From NCBI RefSeq assembly GCF_012848855.1, contig NZ_CP051630.1, positions 1,219,501 through 1,283,500 of the forward strand: a DNA stretch of 64,000 bases. Reading direction: 5' to 3'. The notes beneath the pieces are model-generated. The model was given only the letters and a program-made list of their open reading frames with translations, was not told where the DNA came from and did not search any database. Source of the stretch: Pyruvatibacter mobilis (GTDB taxonomy: Bacteria; Pseudomonadota; Alphaproteobacteria; CGMCC-115125). Positions 36,420 through 45,646 of the stretch are shown here, in pieces. Position numbers and translations under genes: made by a program. Position 1 is the stretch's first letter; each line of letters begins with the position of its first letter.

Positions 36420-37652
36420 TCAGCCTCCGCTGACAGCGGTGCGCGTCGTATCGGCATCCTCGACATGCGTCGCATAGGGGCCTTCGACCCTCTGTAGTGC
36501 CACACGATAGACTTCGTCCACGCCGTCGATCATCTGGCCGATCGAGAAGTGCCGGGCAACGCTCGTGCGGAGCTCAGCGGCAGTTCGGGCGGCTGCGGCG
36601 GCATCATCCAGTGTGTTGCTGATGGCCGCGGTTAAATCCTCGAGGTCGTGTGGCGAGACGAGGCGCGCTGACTGTGACCCGAAGATCTCAGGGATGCCGC
36701 CCACCCGCGTGGCGACCAGCGGGATACCGGCCGCCGCGGCTTCGAGAACGACATAGGGCAGGGACTCAGCGTAGGAGGGCACGACCAGCATGCGAGACTG
36801 GGCGAAGATCTCGCGCGCAGGCACCATGCCTGGGAAAGTCACCATATGGGCGATCCCCAGATCACAGGCGCGGGATTTGAAATAGTCACGGTCCGGACCA
36901 TCACCCGCGATGACAGCCTTGATGTCCCGGCCCTTGAGTTGCGCTAAAGCCCGGAGCAGGTCTTCGACGCCTTTCAGAAGCCGCAGTTCACCGACAAACG
37001 CAATGTCATAGAGCGGTTCCGCCTCCGGGAGAGGTGCAAAGTCACCGGGGCCTATGCCGTTGTGGACGATGCGCGAAAAACCGCCGATGCGCCCCACCTT
37101 GAAGGCGAACGCCTCGCGGGCAAAGAGACTTTCGAAAATGAAGGCATCGGTGCGGGAAGCGAGCCAGCGTTCAGCATTGAGGAACACGAGTCCTGCCAGG
37201 CTTCCCGGCTCGTAATGGAGCGAGCCGCCATGCGGCGTGTAAACGGCGCGCGTGTCGGCGAAGGGGCCGCGGTCGCGGTGGCGGGGCAAGGCAAGCCGGG
37301 CCAAAAGGCCGCCCTTGGCGCCATGGCCATGGACAACGTCAATGCCGTGATGGCGGACAAGGCCGCGTACCCGGCCAATGGCCGACAGGTCAGACCAGGA
37401 GGGCAGGCGGCGAATGGGCGTTTTATGAAGTCCCAGCGCCAGAAGTGGCGCGAGTGCCTCAAGACGTGCCGTGGTTGCGGGCGTTGCATCCGCTGACGAA
37501 CACAGCAGGCCGACCCTGTGGCCTGCATCCACCTGGCCCCGGACAAGGTCTTCCACATGGCGCATCAGCCCGCCGATGGGCGCGCGCAGCACATGGAGGA
37601 TGTCGAGGTCTCGGTGGTTGACGCGTAAGGTCAGTGCTTCGGTGCTGGTCAT
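36420..37652 (-). CDS. Glycosyltransferase family 4-type protein
   Basis: A 410-residue GT-B glycosyltransferase transferring sugar from a nucleotide sugar to a lipid-linked acceptor at the cytoplasmic face. N-terminal domain: ILHVLRAPIGGLMRHVEDLVRGQ and DVVHGHGAKGGLLARL. C-terminal donor domain: DIAFVGELRLLKGVEDLLRAL, VIAGDGPDRDYF and the retaining EX7E region SYAESLPYVVLEAAAAGIPLVAT. It is the only clear glycosyltransferase in the polysaccharide region. The donor sugar is unknown. Confidence 0.92.
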   Translation of the reverse strand: MTSTEALTLRVNHRDLDILHVLRAPIGGLMRHVEDLVRGQVDAGHRVGLLCSSADATPATTARLEALAPLLALGLHKTPIRRLPSWSDLSAIGRVRGLVRHHGIDVVHGHGAKGGLLARLALPRHRDRGPFADTRAVYTPHGGSLHYEPGSLAGLVFLNAERWLASRTDAFIFESLFAREAFAFKVGRIGGFSRIVHNGIGPGDFAPLPEAEPLYDIAFVGELRLLKGVEDLLRALAQLKGRDIKAVIAGDGPDRDYFKSRACDLGIAHMVTFPGMVPAREIFAQSRMLVVPSYAESLPYVVLEAAAAGIPLVATRVGGIPEIFGSQSARLVSPHDLEDLTAAISNTLDDAAAAARTAAELRTSVARHFSIGQMIDGVDEVYRVALQRVEGPYATHVEDADTTRTAVSGG

Positions 37653-37661
37653 GGCCGTGCC

Positions 37662-38366
37662 CTAGAAGAAGCGCTCGCGAATGAACACGGTGTCACCGGG
37701 AAAGACGGCTGCTGTCGGGTCTGCCTTGAATTCCTGTTTGGTGGCGTGACCGCCACGGGTGATGCGGGCGCGCGATGTGTTGGCCCGATAGGTGTAGCCG
37801 CCAGCAATGGCTACGGCTGTTTCGACTGTCATTCCGGCGACATAGGGATACTGGCCCGGAGAATTGACTTCACCCAGGATGAAGAACGGACGGAAGGTGG
37901 CGACCTGAACCGAGACGTTGGGGTTGCGGAGCAGGGTTTGTGACAGGGCCTGCTCAATGGCTGCCTTGGTCTCAAGGGCTGTCAAGCCGCGCACACCCAC
38001 AGGCGGCAACAGCGGCATGGAAATGGCGCCTGCATCATCGACGCGGAACGTACCAGAAAGACGTTCCTGCCCGAAAACGATCACCCGCAATTCGTCACCG
38101 GAGTCCAATCGGTACTGGGACACAGCAGCCGGGGCAGCGTCGCTGGCCGGGCCTGCCTGGGACGCCGGCATGGGTTGAGGGGCGGGAACGGTCGGGGCAG
38201 GACTGCCCGAGCAGGCGGCGAGGCCTGCTGAGAGAACCAGCAAGAGTGCCAGCTTTCGGTAGGCGGAAAGGATGTCCGCCAGGCTCCGCAGATACGCGCG
38301 CAAAATCGTCACCACCCGAATGAATGCCCAAGAATGGCCAAAGACTAGGCAGGGCAGGGTTACCAT
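37662..38366 (-). CDS. Polysaccharide export outer-membrane lipoprotein (Wza family)
   Basis: Periplasmic/outer-membrane exporter. 234 residues with a lipobox LSAGLAAC near residue 50, a Pro/Ala linker, then the Poly_export domain (YRLDSGDELRVIVFGQERLSGTFRVDDAGAISMPLLPPVGVRGLT) and a SLBB-like part (RPFFILGEVNSPGQYPYVAGMTVETAVAIAGGY). The lead before the signal is unusually long; a GTG at about residue 18 would give a normal signal peptide, so the start is uncertain. It begins the minus-strand operon with the glycosyltransferase and O-antigen-ligase-like genes and diverges from the Wzz/Wzc gene. Confidence 0.9.
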   Translation of the reverse strand: MVTLPCLVFGHSWAFIRVVTILRAYLRSLADILSAYRKLALLLVLSAGLAACSGSPAPTVPAPQPMPASQAGPASDAAPAAVSQYRLDSGDELRVIVFGQERLSGTFRVDDAGAISMPLLPPVGVRGLTALETKAAIEQALSQTLLRNPNVSVQVATFRPFFILGEVNSPGQYPYVAGMTVETAVAIAGGYTYRANTSRARITRGGHATKQEFKADPTAAVFPGDTVFIRERFF

Positions 38367-38557
38367 CCGCTTAGCGGACAGGTGAGCCGACTGCTCGCCA
38401 GATGAGGAAATCCGCTGAAATCAGCCCCGGTTAACATCTCGGTTACCTTAAGGCGGCTAAAAAGCGAGGTGGACGAAACTGCGAGTCTGGCCGAATGGCC
38501 GGGCCTAAAGGGGGCGCGCTTCCATCCAGCGCGCAGAAAGGGCGGTACGGCGCATCG

Positions 38558-40723
38558 ATGACCTATGCTGTATCCAGCACATATGCGCCTGACGGCAGGG
38601 CCGGATCGCCTGAGAATGGCGGTGAGCCATCCCTGGATATCTGGTCGCTTGCGGGGCGTGTCTGGGCCCGCAAGGGCTTCCTTTTCCTGTTCGTGTGCGC
38701 CGCCATGGCGCTTGCCTATGTTGCGCTGTCGACCGTTTCCCCCCGATACACCGGTGAAGTCCGTGTGCTGATTGAAGGTATCGCGCCGGATCCCACCAAT
38801 CCGCTGGGCAATCAGACCGTACGTGAAGCGGATCAGCAGAAGATCGAGAGTGAAATCCAGGTTCTGTTGTCGCGCTCTTTGGCCGATGATGTTGTTTCGA
38901 CGCTGAAGCTAGAAGAATGGGATGAGTTCGCGTCAAGCTCGACGGGGTTCTTTGGTCTGGGCGGCAGCCGGTCCAACAGCAAGAGCGATGTTATGGACGC
39001 GTATTTCTCGCGTCTGAATGTCTATCAGATCGGTACTTCGAGGGTGATCGCGATTGATTTCTGGGCGGAGCATCCCCGAAGCGCCACAATCATCGCCAAT
39101 GCCATTGCCGATATCTACATTGCCGATCAGCTGAACCAGCAGGTGACTGTAACGCGGCGGGCCAGTTCGTGGCTGGACCAGCAGGTGGAAAAGCTGCGGG
39201 CGCAGGTCAAGGCGTCGGAAGATGCGGTGTCCGAGTATCGCCGCAAGACGGGTTTGATCGAAAGCAATGGCAATACGCTGAAGTCTGCTGAACTTTCAGA
39301 ACTCAACACACAGCTCATTCTGGCTCGCGCAGCCAAGTCCGAGGCGCAAGCGCGGCTCGACAGTGCGCGGATGCTGATGGAGTCGCCCAGCGGCATTGAG
39401 ACATCATCGGAAGTGCTGGACAGCAGCCTGATCCAGCAATTGCGTGAACAGGAAGTGGCGCTGCAACGTCAGATCACGGAGCTTTCGGCAGACCTGCTAC
39501 CGCAGCACCCTGACATGATCGCTCGGCAGGCCGAGCTGGATGACCTGCGCCGCGCCATTGGTGACGAAGTCGGCAAGATCGTAAGGCGGTTGGAAAACGA
39601 AGTGCGCGTTGCCGCGGCCCGGGAAAGCTCATTGCGGCAATCCATTGCCCGCCTGAAATCTGAAGTGACACGGGAGAAACAGCGCGAGGGCGAGTTGCGG
39701 GCACTGGAGCGTGAGGCTGCCGCCAACCGGGGGCTCCTTGAATCCTTCCTGTTGAGGGCGAGCGAGACCGGGGCTCGCGATGACCGGCTTATCCAACGGC
39801 CCGAAGCGCGGATCATTTCGCGTGCCGAGACGCCGCAATCGCCGTCCTTTCCGCAGAAGGGGCCGGTGTTGATGCTGGCCTTCATGGCGTCGCTGACGAT
39901 TGGCTTGTTGCTGATCCTGGCTTTCGAAATGTTTGCACCGGTTCCGCGACCGGTCGCTGTTCGGGAAGCGGGGCGCGGTCCACGGGTTACGACTGCGCCG
40001 CCAGTCATGGCGCAGCCTGCGTATCAGCCTGCACCTCCTGCCAGCTATGCAATGCCGGCGTCACAGCAGGCCCAGATGGCTTCCGTGCACCCCATGGCAC
40101 CACCACCGATGGCGCCGCCCGGTCAGGGAGGTTTCGCGCCGGCACAGCCGTCTGCGCCGGTGACACAGATGATCGCACGTCTGCCTGCGGGGGCGTATCT
40201 GACCCCGCATGACCAATGGCTGCTTGGCGAGGGTGCCAAGACAATCCTGCAGTTCGTCCGGCAACGGCCTGCAATCAATCGGGGCGGACATCTCGTTCGG
40301 GTGAGTGCGGGACGTACGGGCGCGCGTGGACTGGCTGGCCTGGCGCGGCTGTTGTCGCAGACGGGTGCCAGTGTTCTCGTCGTCGGCTGCGCGCCTTCGC
40401 GTGCGCCAGGCTTTACAGATTTGATCTGTGGCCGCTCTTCCCTGGGGCAGGTGATGCAGGCAGAGAGCCAAAGCCGGGTTTGCTATGTGGATTGGGGCAC
40501 GATCCCGATCCATGATGACCCGGCCCTGATCCGGTCGACGCTGGCCGGGTTGTCGAACCAGGCGTCAATCATCCTTGTTGCCGATGCAGACAGCGTGGTT
40601 GCCGGGCTGTCGATGTCCATCGACCGCGCGTGTGACACGGGGCTGGTGTTGGTATCCGCCGGGGACCGGACTGCACCGTCCCTGCCGATGACGCCGAGTG
40701 CGGGTTTGGTTCAGGTCGGCTGA
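38558..40723 (+). CDS. Wzz/Wzc-like chain-length protein with degenerate kinase domain
   Basis: Inner-membrane polysaccharide co-polymerase, 721 residues. Helices near 45-65 (FLFLFVCAAMALAYVALS) and ~430-455 flank a periplasmic Wzz domain with long coiled coils (LDQQVEKLRAQVKASEDAV ...). The cytoplasmic part starts with a Pro/Ala/Met-rich linker. The last ~140 residues resemble a BY-kinase/ParA fold (VSAGRTGARGLAGLARLLSQTGASVLVVG) but lack the GxxGxGKS/T P-loop Lys, the Walker B-type Asp string and a C-terminal Tyr cluster, so kinase activity is unlikely. AAAGGG precedes the ATG at 38558. Its 3' end overlaps the convergent cupin gene by 13 bases. Confidence 0.9.
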   Translation: MTYAVSSTYAPDGRAGSPENGGEPSLDIWSLAGRVWARKGFLFLFVCAAMALAYVALSTVSPRYTGEVRVLIEGIAPDPTNPLGNQTVREADQQKIESEIQVLLSRSLADDVVSTLKLEEWDEFASSSTGFFGLGGSRSNSKSDVMDAYFSRLNVYQIGTSRVIAIDFWAEHPRSATIIANAIADIYIADQLNQQVTVTRRASSWLDQQVEKLRAQVKASEDAVSEYRRKTGLIESNGNTLKSAELSELNTQLILARAAKSEAQARLDSARMLMESPSGIETSSEVLDSSLIQQLREQEVALQRQITELSADLLPQHPDMIARQAELDDLRRAIGDEVGKIVRRLENEVRVAAARESSLRQSIARLKSEVTREKQREGELRALEREAAANRGLLESFLLRASETGARDDRLIQRPEARIISRAETPQSPSFPQKGPVLMLAFMASLTIGLLLILAFEMFAPVPRPVAVREAGRGPRVTTAPPVMAQPAYQPAPPASYAMPASQQAQMASVHPMAPPPMAPPGQGGFAPAQPSAPVTQMIARLPAGAYLTPHDQWLLGEGAKTILQFVRQRPAINRGGHLVRVSAGRTGARGLAGLARLLSQTGASVLVVGCAPSRAPGFTDLICGRSSLGQVMQAESQSRVCYVDWGTIPIHDDPALIRSTLAGLSNQASIILVADADSVVAGLSMSIDRACDTGLVLVSAGDRTAPSLPMTPSAGLVQVG

Positions 40724-41637
40724 GGGCCGGTCGTGCCTGGTGTCAGAGCCGCCCCGCGCAGGATATGACGCTTCACGAACTGACGCGCCTTCTGGTTTTT
40801 CCGAACCGGATCAACAACCATATTGACCGCCGTGTAGGCTGCTGCCTTTGCCTTGTCTGCACGCGGCTTCACGCCCGGTTTCGGCTGCGGCAACCCCATG
40901 CGGCGCATGATGTGGTTGACCGTCTGCACCTTGCGCTGGTTGAGGCTCGCCTCGTCATGAAAGGTGATGCCCATGGAAATGGAAACCTGATCGCCGTTTT
41001 CCACGTAGTGCGGGTCATTGAAGGGCACGCACAGCATGTCTCCCGGGCCGAGATCGAAGGTCTGCGCCAGGGGTGTGAAGGCCGGGCGGTATTCGATGTA
41101 GCGGCTCTTGGATGGTGAAATTTCCAGATCTTCTGCCGTGGTGCATGCCTCCGCCGGCAGGATCGTCATCCGCTTGGTGCCTGACATCTGAAGCAGGAAA
41201 TTGTGCTCCGAATCCAGATGGTATGGCGTGACGCCGCCCGGGGATGTGACAAAGCCGTAGCCCACACGGTGGGTGAAGCTGGATGGCGCGACATCTGCCA
41301 GACGGGCAATCTCATCGACTAGCTCATCGATGAGGTGACGATATGCCGGTGCGTGTTCAATGCCCTGCAGCACCATCCAGGAGCCATTGTCCCGAATGCT
41401 GCGAACCGTCTCTGCGGGGCTGAGGCCGTTTCCGGGAACAGGCAGGCCGTGGACATCTACCGGCAGGTCAGCCCGGTTGTAATCGACCTTGTCACGCGGC
41501 AAGTCGGCCGCGAGATCCGCCATGGCTTCGAGGGTGAACAGAGGACTGTCCGCAAGGTCGTGGCGGAGGGTGAAGGGGCTCATGCCAACCTTCATCTCGA
41601 TCTTTTCCGGGGCGGTGTGAATGTGCGTGCTCATCAT
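40711..41637 (-). CDS. JmjC-like cupin protein, copy 1
   Basis: A 308-residue cupin-fold protein with the iron/2-oxoglutarate facial triad pattern: His140 and Asp142 in TPYHLDSEHNFLLQ, and His210 in CVPFNDPHYVENGDQVSISMG. GTKRMTILPA lies between them, as in JmjC-type oxygenases, so hydroxylation of a protein, lipid or sugar is possible; none can be chosen from sequence. The ATG at 41637 makes a 4-base ATGA overlap with the upstream acyltransferase gene and CGGAG precedes it. A second member of this type is at 45647. Confidence 0.8.
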   Translation of the reverse strand: MMSTHIHTAPEKIEMKVGMSPFTLRHDLADSPLFTLEAMADLAADLPRDKVDYNRADLPVDVHGLPVPGNGLSPAETVRSIRDNGSWMVLQGIEHAPAYRHLIDELVDEIARLADVAPSSFTHRVGYGFVTSPGGVTPYHLDSEHNFLLQMSGTKRMTILPAEACTTAEDLEISPSKSRYIEYRPAFTPLAQTFDLGPGDMLCVPFNDPHYVENGDQVSISMGITFHDEASLNQRKVQTVNHIMRRMGLPQPKPGVKPRADKAKAAAYTAVNMVVDPVRKNQKARQFVKRHILRGAALTPGTTGPQPT

Positions 41638-42875
41638 GCACTCCGTTTGATGCGGGCGACTATGGCCCGCAGGCTGCGCTTGGCAGAAATCTCGTTTCGG
41701 TCGACAGCCGCGGCCCAATGCACCGCAGCAGACGGAACGAATTTGGACGTGGCGATGGTCACGTCCTTCATTGTCCGTCGCTCACGCCACAGATGATCGA
41801 TCATGGGGTGGTCGGGGTTTGCGCAGCTATCTGTAAATGCGATCCCAGGCGTATCGAGCAAGCGTCTGGTCAATTCCAGCTCGAGCAAGACGCCGGGTGA
41901 GTAACGGGCGTAGCTCTCGTCATGTGCAATCTTGAACGAGAACTGTCCCGTGCCGTCTGAACCGCTACCACCGAAGTTGAGAATGGTGGTTACAGGCGCG
42001 CCGTCGACGCGCATGGTAAGCGGGAAAAGCTTCCCTGCGGCGGCGGCCGCGCGGCAGGCATCGAAGAAAAACCGTGCTTCTGCAGGGCGCTGCGCAATAG
42101 CCGTGCCTGCGCGGCCTTTCCAGCTCGCCAATTCCAATTCCAGGAACTCGAGGGCGATACCTTCGACAGCGGCCTCATCGCACATGTCGGCTGTCTCGAA
42201 GGTCACTTCCCCCAGATCTGCCAGACGGCGGCTTTGGCGGGCATATTCCTTGCGCTTCTTCTTGGATACGCTCTCGGCGATGTAGCTCTCGCCATCATGA
42301 CCGCTCTTGAGCAAGGCGCGCTCGAAGCTGCGGGAGGTAGCGACTGCGAGGGAGTTCGTGCTGGTCAGGACCGACAAGGCTTCCGCCACGGGCCCGTCCG
42401 CGGCCATATGCGGCATACGGATGAGCTTTAGGCCGGCCTGGCGCAGTGACCTGACGATCGCGCGCATGCCGTCCCACTCGCAGCCTTTACGGATCAAAGG
42501 TGTTGCGAGGAAGGTGTGGATCGATCGCCACGCTGTGGCTGTCGGCAGGGGAAGGCCGCGGCAGGTGTGGCTGACCTTGACCGGCAGAAAGGCAATCAAC
42601 CGGCCTGGCTCAAGGCGGTCCTCGATCGCAAGGAGGCGGATATCGGTGTTGCCTGAGAGATGCTGCAGAGCGGGCAGGAGCAGATGATCTTCGTAGAACG
42701 GGTTTGGCTCGCTCGCATTAGCGGCTAACTCGCGCCAGGCATTGCGCTGGGGGCCGGCTGCGTCCTCATGGGTTAGCCAGCGGGTGGCAAACCGTGGATT
42801 GCCGGCAGTTTCGGCAGGCCAGGCGGCGTCCCTGAATGAGAGCGCGGCTGTCGGATGATCGGAGATCAGCGCCAT
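41634..42875 (-). CDS. CelD/BcsL-type GNAT acyltransferase, copy 1
   Basis: A 413-residue protein of the GNAT Acetyltransf_6 (CelD/BcsL, FemAB-like) group often found in polysaccharide clusters. The central stretch SYIAESVSKKKRKEYARQSRRLADLGEVTFE and ARYSPGVLLELELTRRLL are family-like. The usual GDEGYKxxW motif near the C-terminus is altered to ANPDHPMIDHLW, so it may be a diverged or specialised copy. It is coupled to the cupin gene by an ATGA overlap. Acyl donor and acceptor are unknown. Confidence 0.82.
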   Translation of the reverse strand: MALISDHPTAALSFRDAAWPAETAGNPRFATRWLTHEDAAGPQRNAWRELAANASEPNPFYEDHLLLPALQHLSGNTDIRLLAIEDRLEPGRLIAFLPVKVSHTCRGLPLPTATAWRSIHTFLATPLIRKGCEWDGMRAIVRSLRQAGLKLIRMPHMAADGPVAEALSVLTSTNSLAVATSRSFERALLKSGHDGESYIAESVSKKKRKEYARQSRRLADLGEVTFETADMCDEAAVEGIALEFLELELASWKGRAGTAIAQRPAEARFFFDACRAAAAAGKLFPLTMRVDGAPVTTILNFGGSGSDGTGQFSFKIAHDESYARYSPGVLLELELTRRLLDTPGIAFTDSCANPDHPMIDHLWRERRTMKDVTIATSKFVPSAAVHWAAAVDRNEISAKRSLRAIVARIKRSA

Positions 42876-42996
42876 TTTCTGTCCTGTTTATGCGCGGAAC
42901 CATGTGTGATGCGCCCGTATCTGTCCTGAAGCGGAACAGACGACGGATGCCTGGTTATCCGCAGCAAGGCCGGTGCCAGACCGGTGGCACGGTGGT

Positions 42997-44406
42997 TCAG
43001 CTGCTGAGGCGAAAAAGGAAAGCGTTGAGGCCGAGATAGCGCTTAACGGCAATGGCCAGCATCGCGAGATTGGCGATCAGCGATGCCAGCGTGGCAATGG
43101 CCGCTCCCATGGTGCCGAATTCAGGAATGAGGAGCGCATTGAGGCCCAGATTGAGCGCGGCCGACGTGCAAATGACCCAGGTAGCGACCATTTGCTTGCC
43201 TGTCATGGACAGGAGGTATTCCAGCGGTCCAACCGTGCAGCGGGCGACATACCCCATCACCAGGATGAGCAGCACGATGTGTCCGGCATCGAAACCCGGG
43301 CCGAAGAGTGTAAGCACATAGCCACCGACCGACAGCAGCGCCAAAGCGCCAGCGATGCTTGGCCAGAAACTCATGCGGTTGACGCCATCCAGAAATGCCT
43401 GGAGATCGGCCCGGGTGCCGGAAGCGTTGATTTCCGAGAATTTGGGGACGGCGCGCGCAGTGATGGCGAAATAGACGAAGCCGATAAGGCTGGCCGTCCG
43501 CGCTGCGGCAAAATAGATGGCGACGGATGCCGGGTCTTCGATTTGCCCCAGCATGATGACATCCGTGGATGACATCAGCAGATAGGCGCCTTCGAACACC
43601 AGCATGGGCATTGAAATGCGGAGCCAGTAGGCGGCGTGGTAGCGCGGCCGGGCGCGCGGTACCGTGCGCCGTATTCCACGAAACAGGATAGACGCCTGCA
43701 GTGCCAGACCAAGAGCGCAGGCTGATGTCATCGCGAGCATTGCGGTGACAGCATCTGGTGACAGTCCGGCCAGCACCAAGGCACCGATGCCGCCAAGCAG
43801 CATGAGGGGCCGCACGACATAGGGAATGATGTAGGCGAGTGTTACCCAGCCAAAGGCGCGGGCGGCGCTCTCCTGGATATCCGCCATGGCAAAGATCGGC
43901 AGCGCGATCAGTGCGACAGCAAAAGGCATGACGTAGTAGGCGTCGATAACGGGCTCGAGCAGGAGCAGGGTGAGCGCGGCAGCGGCGCCAACAACCAGAC
44001 CCGACCCCAGTACAATGAGGTTTGCGCGGGCCAAAAGACCCCACAACCTGCGCCAGCGCCGGCGGGCGACATATTCTGGAATGAAGCGGAGGACGGAGGT
44101 ATTCAGGCCCAGAGGAGCCATGGTCCCAAGCAGGATTACCCAGGTCCAGACATATGCATAGATGCCGAACTCGAACGCGCCCATCCAGCGGGCCAGCAGC
44201 ACCATGGACATGAAGGTGATGCCGGCGCCGGCAACCCGGATGGCCAGAACCGATGCCGCACCACGCAACACGCTTCCCAGATCGTTTGCCTCAAGGAGCA
44301 TGTTGCGGATGCGCTCACCCAATCGGGCAGGCAGCAGGCCGGTCAGCCGCAGGGCCATGGCCTGTAGGCCGTGGCCGGCTGCATGCGATGTATCCAGGCT
44401 GCTCAT
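42997..44406 (-). CDS. Polysaccharide flippase (Wzx/MATE-like)
   Basis: A 469-residue membrane protein with about 12-14 helices, of the polysaccharide biosynthesis export group that flips lipid-linked glycan units. Family features are GAASVLAIRVAGAGITFMSMVLLARWMGAFEFGIYAYVWTW in the first two helices, LNTSVLRFIPEYVARRRWRRLWG, and GFVYFAITARAVPKFSEI. The ATG overlaps the stop of the preceding acyltransferase gene by 4 bases (ATGA at 44403-44406), so both are cotranslated. It provides the translocation step for the surrounding locus. Confidence 0.92.
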   Translation of the reverse strand: MSSLDTSHAAGHGLQAMALRLTGLLPARLGERIRNMLLEANDLGSVLRGAASVLAIRVAGAGITFMSMVLLARWMGAFEFGIYAYVWTWVILLGTMAPLGLNTSVLRFIPEYVARRRWRRLWGLLARANLIVLGSGLVVGAAAALTLLLLEPVIDAYYVMPFAVALIALPIFAMADIQESAARAFGWVTLAYIIPYVVRPLMLLGGIGALVLAGLSPDAVTAMLAMTSACALGLALQASILFRGIRRTVPRARPRYHAAYWLRISMPMLVFEGAYLLMSSTDVIMLGQIEDPASVAIYFAAARTASLIGFVYFAITARAVPKFSEINASGTRADLQAFLDGVNRMSFWPSIAGALALLSVGGYVLTLFGPGFDAGHIVLLILVMGYVARCTVGPLEYLLSMTGKQMVATWVICTSAALNLGLNALLIPEFGTMGAAIATLASLIANLAMLAIAVKRYLGLNAFLFRLSS

Positions 44407-45626
44407 TGTCCGAGGGCCCGGTTCACCAGCCGCCGGGCGTCCGTTGCGAGCGTGAAGAGACGCGGTGAAGCCTTGACCTTGCGCTTAAGATAGCCACGGG
44501 CGCGCGCAATGCTGGTCAGGGCAACGCCGCCCATGGAAAGCGGGACGTGGATATCGATGAGGTCGAGACGGCTGTCGCACCATTCCTTCTTGTAGCCTTC
44601 GTCACCCACAGTTAGGTCGAAGACTTTCACGCCATTGGCGAAACACCATTTGAATAGCTCATGGAGATGCAACACGCCGGGTGAGTGTCTTGCGAGGTCA
44701 CCGTCGGTTACGCTGCCGATAACTGCGTAGAAGCGTTCGTTCTGCACATAGCCCATGTTGCCGGCCATGATTTCACCGTTCACGGTCAGGGCAGAGATAT
44801 GAAGCTGCTTGCAGATGGCCTGGTCGTCCACAAGACGGTGCAGGAATGCGTAGACACCGTCCTGGGCGAAGGGATCGCAGATGCCGCGTGCTTTCAGCCA
44901 GATTGCTTTCTGCGCCAGGATCTCATCAATCATCTGATGGCGGCGCATGGGTGTGTCGGCGACCTCGAAGCTTACAGGTCCGTGCTTCTCCAGCTGACGG
45001 CGGCGTTGCCGATCCCGTTTGCGTGTCGATTTACTTCGAGCGGCGGCATAGAAGTCTTCGAAGTTGTCACCGGTCAGAGTGATGGCGTGCGCCGCGCTTG
45101 GATGCGGTGCATGCGGCATCAATGACAGGGGCGCGCGTATACCGGCAAACTCGGAGGCGGTCTTGCTCAGGCAAAGGGCTGCTGCATCAGGAACCTGATT
45201 GGCAACGCGCATGAGGATATCGCGCATCATGGAACCGGTGCAGGTCTGGGCGAAGTCGGGCAGCGCCAATGGCGCGTGGTAGTCCGCGTCTTCTTCAGCC
45301 ATCCAGTGCAGCACCGGCATCCCCATATGTGTGCGGAGCATCAGCGGCAGGATCATGACGAGACGTGCATTGTCGTCCCGCACAAGGGCAATGCGCGGTT
45401 CAGCATTTTGAGCCTTACCTACCGTTTCCATCCAGCAGGCGAGCCAGTCATGGGTCTGGAAAATGGCCGGAGATGATTGCTGCTCCAGCAGTCGCCAGGC
45501 CGCGGCGCAGTCACTCATCCTGTGAGCGATGACCACGCGATAGCTGTCGGACGCGCCGACGACCGCATGCCGTGTGGGCAGCGTATCGGTCGAAATCAAC
45601 GTCAGGCTGGGGGTGCGCTGGGACAT
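44403..45626 (-). CDS. CelD/BcsL-type GNAT acyltransferase, copy 2
   Basis: A 407-residue FemAB-like GNAT protein. N-terminal IFQTHDWLACWMETVG is the typical opening; KSTRKRDRQRRRQLEKHGPVSFEV leads into the transferase half; FDLTVGDEGYKKEWCD near residue 350 is the conserved family motif. It sits between a cupin gene and the flippase, overlapping the latter by 4 bases. Such proteins may acylate sugar or lipid parts of exported glycans; no substrate can be named. Confidence 0.86.
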   Translation of the reverse strand: MSQRTPSLTLISTDTLPTRHAVVGASDSYRVVIAHRMSDCAAAWRLLEQQSSPAIFQTHDWLACWMETVGKAQNAEPRIALVRDDNARLVMILPLMLRTHMGMPVLHWMAEEDADYHAPLALPDFAQTCTGSMMRDILMRVANQVPDAAALCLSKTASEFAGIRAPLSLMPHAPHPSAAHAITLTGDNFEDFYAAARSKSTRKRDRQRRRQLEKHGPVSFEVADTPMRRHQMIDEILAQKAIWLKARGICDPFAQDGVYAFLHRLVDDQAICKQLHISALTVNGEIMAGNMGYVQNERFYAVIGSVTDGDLARHSPGVLHLHELFKWCFANGVKVFDLTVGDEGYKKEWCDSRLDLIDIHVPLSMGGVALTSIARARGYLKRKVKASPRLFTLATDARRLVNRALGQ

Positions 45627-45646
45627 GGTGCTCGTGTGTCCTGCCG

